From contig CANLDA010000016.1 in assembly GCA_947489325.1 (NCBI GenBank), forward strand, positions 1 through 64,000: a stretch of 64,000 nt of DNA. Direction: 5' to 3'. The notes below the pieces were generated by a model that searched no databases, was not told the DNA's origin, and saw only the letters and a list, made by a program, of their open reading frames with translations. The position numbers and the translations under genes were made by a program. Positions 63,133 through 64,000 of the stretch are shown one piece after another; position 1 is the first letter of the stretch; each line of letters begins with the position of its first letter. Origin of the DNA: an uncultured Paracoccaceae bacterium (GTDB lineage Bacteria > Pseudomonadota > Alphaproteobacteria > Rhodobacterales > Rhodobacteraceae).

Positions 63133-63511
63133 AGACCAATACACGCCCTGCATCATTGGACAACACAAGTGTATTGCCAGAGACCTCGGCAAGCGACATA
63201 TCTGCAAGAGCTGATAGAAAATCCCGCTCCAACCCAAGGTCCGAACATGCTCGGCGCGTGCTGGAAATTGGTGTCAGCACAAACCAAGGGTAGGGAGCTG
63301 TTTGAGTTGCTGTGAAATTGTTGCAAGGAGCCATACCGGTGACGGCTCCGGATGTGTCAAATCGAATTGAGGCCGTGGCAGAGAACGTCTGTTCATCCAA
63401 AGAGACCAGAGACCAAAGACGATCTGCGGCCCCATAGGCTGTTAATGTCTCGTCTTCCAGACAGGCAGACAGTGCAACAAAAGAAGATAAGGCGAGTGTG
63501 ACGTATTTCAT
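63116..63511 (-). CDS. META domain lipoprotein
   Basis: A 131-residue lipoprotein. The signal peptide [17 protein letters not shown] ends in a lipobox with Cys17. The mature part resembles a META/HslJ domain ([39 protein letters not shown], then [17 protein letters not shown]). Family members are outer-membrane or periplasmic proteins linked to stress. Its 3' end overlaps recO on the opposite strand. Confidence 0.87.
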   Translation of the reverse strand: MKYVTLALSSFVALSACLEDETLTAYGAADRLWSLVSLDEQTFSATASIRFDTSGAVTGMAPCNNFTATQTAPYPWFVLTPISSTRRACSDLGLERDFLSALADMSLAEVSGNTLVLSNDAGRVLVFTTAE

Positions 63512-63631
63512 GCGGCCATTATAAGGAACTCATGTTCAATGATCCATTGACGAGTGTGGCACCAGAGATTTTCTGATGCCACTACTTATTTCACAAGCGA
63601 AGAAGGACCCAAAGGGACTGATGAGCGCCCT

Positions 63632-64000
63632 TTATCCCAACAAACGTCGCGCGATGACTTGCGCTTGAATTTCGCCGGCACCTTCAAAGATGTTCAGGAT
63701 ACGCGCATCGCACAGCAAACGACTGATTTCATATTCCAAGGCAAACCCGTTGCCGCCATGAATTTGCAGCCCGTTGTCCGCACAGGCCCACGCCACGCGG
63801 GCGCCCAGCAGTTTCGCCATGCCCGCTTCAAGATCACAACGGCGGTCGTGGTCTTTTTGCCATGCGCTGAAATAGGTTAACTGACGCGCCACCATGATCT
63901 CGACAGCCATCATTGCCAATTTGTTGGACACGCGTGGGAAATCGATCAGGGATTTGCCGAACTGTTTGCGATCAATGGCGTATTGCATCCCCACGTCCAG
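63632..64000 (-). CDS. Acyl-CoA dehydrogenase (C-terminal part, cut by window edge)
   Basis: The last 122 codons of an acyl-CoA dehydrogenase; the start lies beyond 64000. Typical C-terminal features: YAIDRKQFGKSLIDFPRVSN, then ADNGLQIHGGNGFALEYEI and RDARIL-like CDARILNIFEGAGEIQAQVIAR, which include the FAD and ETF-contact regions. Such enzymes oxidise acyl-CoA thioesters in beta-oxidation or branched-chain amino acid breakdown. The chain-length class cannot be assigned from this part. Confidence 0.9.
   Translation of the reverse strand: MDVGMQYAIDRKQFGKSLIDFPRVSNKLAMMAVEIMVARQLTYFSAWQKDHDRRCDLEAGMAKLLGARVAWACADNGLQIHGGNGFALEYEISRLLCDARILNIFEGAGEIQAQVIARRLLG

Noticed and set aside
1-64000. 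tRNA, rRNA, CRISPR array or prophage
   Set aside because: Reading the gaps on both strands showed no tRNA-like cloverleaf, no repeated spacers and no phage structural or integrase genes.

Overview
The window is a mostly core-genome stretch of an alphaproteobacterium, almost certainly of the Rhodobacteraceae (Roseobacter group). Four things point there: the split ATP synthase F0 operon with separate b and b' subunits, the cbtBA pair behind a cobalamin riboswitch, DUF1491 between era and recO, and protein sequences typical of the group. GC content is moderate by eye. I see no rRNA, tRNA or CRISPR array. The only mobile element is the 3' end of an IS66-family insertion sequence at the left edge. 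The right edge cuts an acyl-CoA dehydrogenase gene.

Layout. 1-3.4 kb: IS66 end, RluE-type pseudouridine synthase, a PLP enzyme with a class II aldolase, and a secreted SGNH hydrolase. 3.5-10 kb (minus strand): the ffh-rpsP-rimM-trmD-rplS-rpmE translation cluster, with two acetyltransferases, a chorismate mutase and bluB inserted. The 340-bp trmD-rplS spacer is full of hairpins. 10-12.4 kb: queCDEF (queuosine precursor). 12.5-16 kb: tRNA editing protein, azoreductase, LysR regulator with exporter, ArsR regulator. 16.2-18.8 kb: atpIBEF'F. 18.9-21 kb: a FadR-type GntR repressor divergent from an aminotransferase, with three matching operator-like repeats between them. 22-23.5 kb: DUF1636, cbtA, cbtB and a cobalamin riboswitch. 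23.7-27.2 kb: smc. 27.7-30.7 kb: lytic transglycosylase, cbiB, cobC.

31-35.2 kb: PatB/MalY-like C-S lyase, two deformylase genes (the second lacks its catalytic residues), fmt and two small membrane proteins. 35.3-40 kb (minus strand): adk-secY-rplO detached from the other ribosomal genes, then rnhA, a methyltransferase and ispH. 40.1-49.2 kb: PEP-mutase-like enzyme, NYN nuclease, folK, rpoZ, the (p)ppGpp synthetase/hydrolase, DUF2062, pdxJ, acpS, lepB, rnc. 49.3-60.8 kb: U32 protein, TPR protein, ispE, polyprenyl diphosphate synthase, small DUF genes, phaA/phaB, a degenerate EAL protein, tag. 60.9-64 kb: era, DUF1491, recO, META lipoprotein, acyl-CoA dehydrogenase.

Common themes are protein synthesis and N-terminal processing, isoprenoid and ubiquinone supply, and cobalamin (bluB, cbtBA, cbiB, cobC). 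I see no clearly new multi-gene system. The observations most worth checking are the repeated GTCA-N7-TGAC sites and start-codon palindrome of the GntR/aminotransferase pair, the structured trmD-rplS spacer with its palindromes, the isolated rplO-secY-adk block, and two homologues that have lost catalytic residues (second deformylase, EAL protein).
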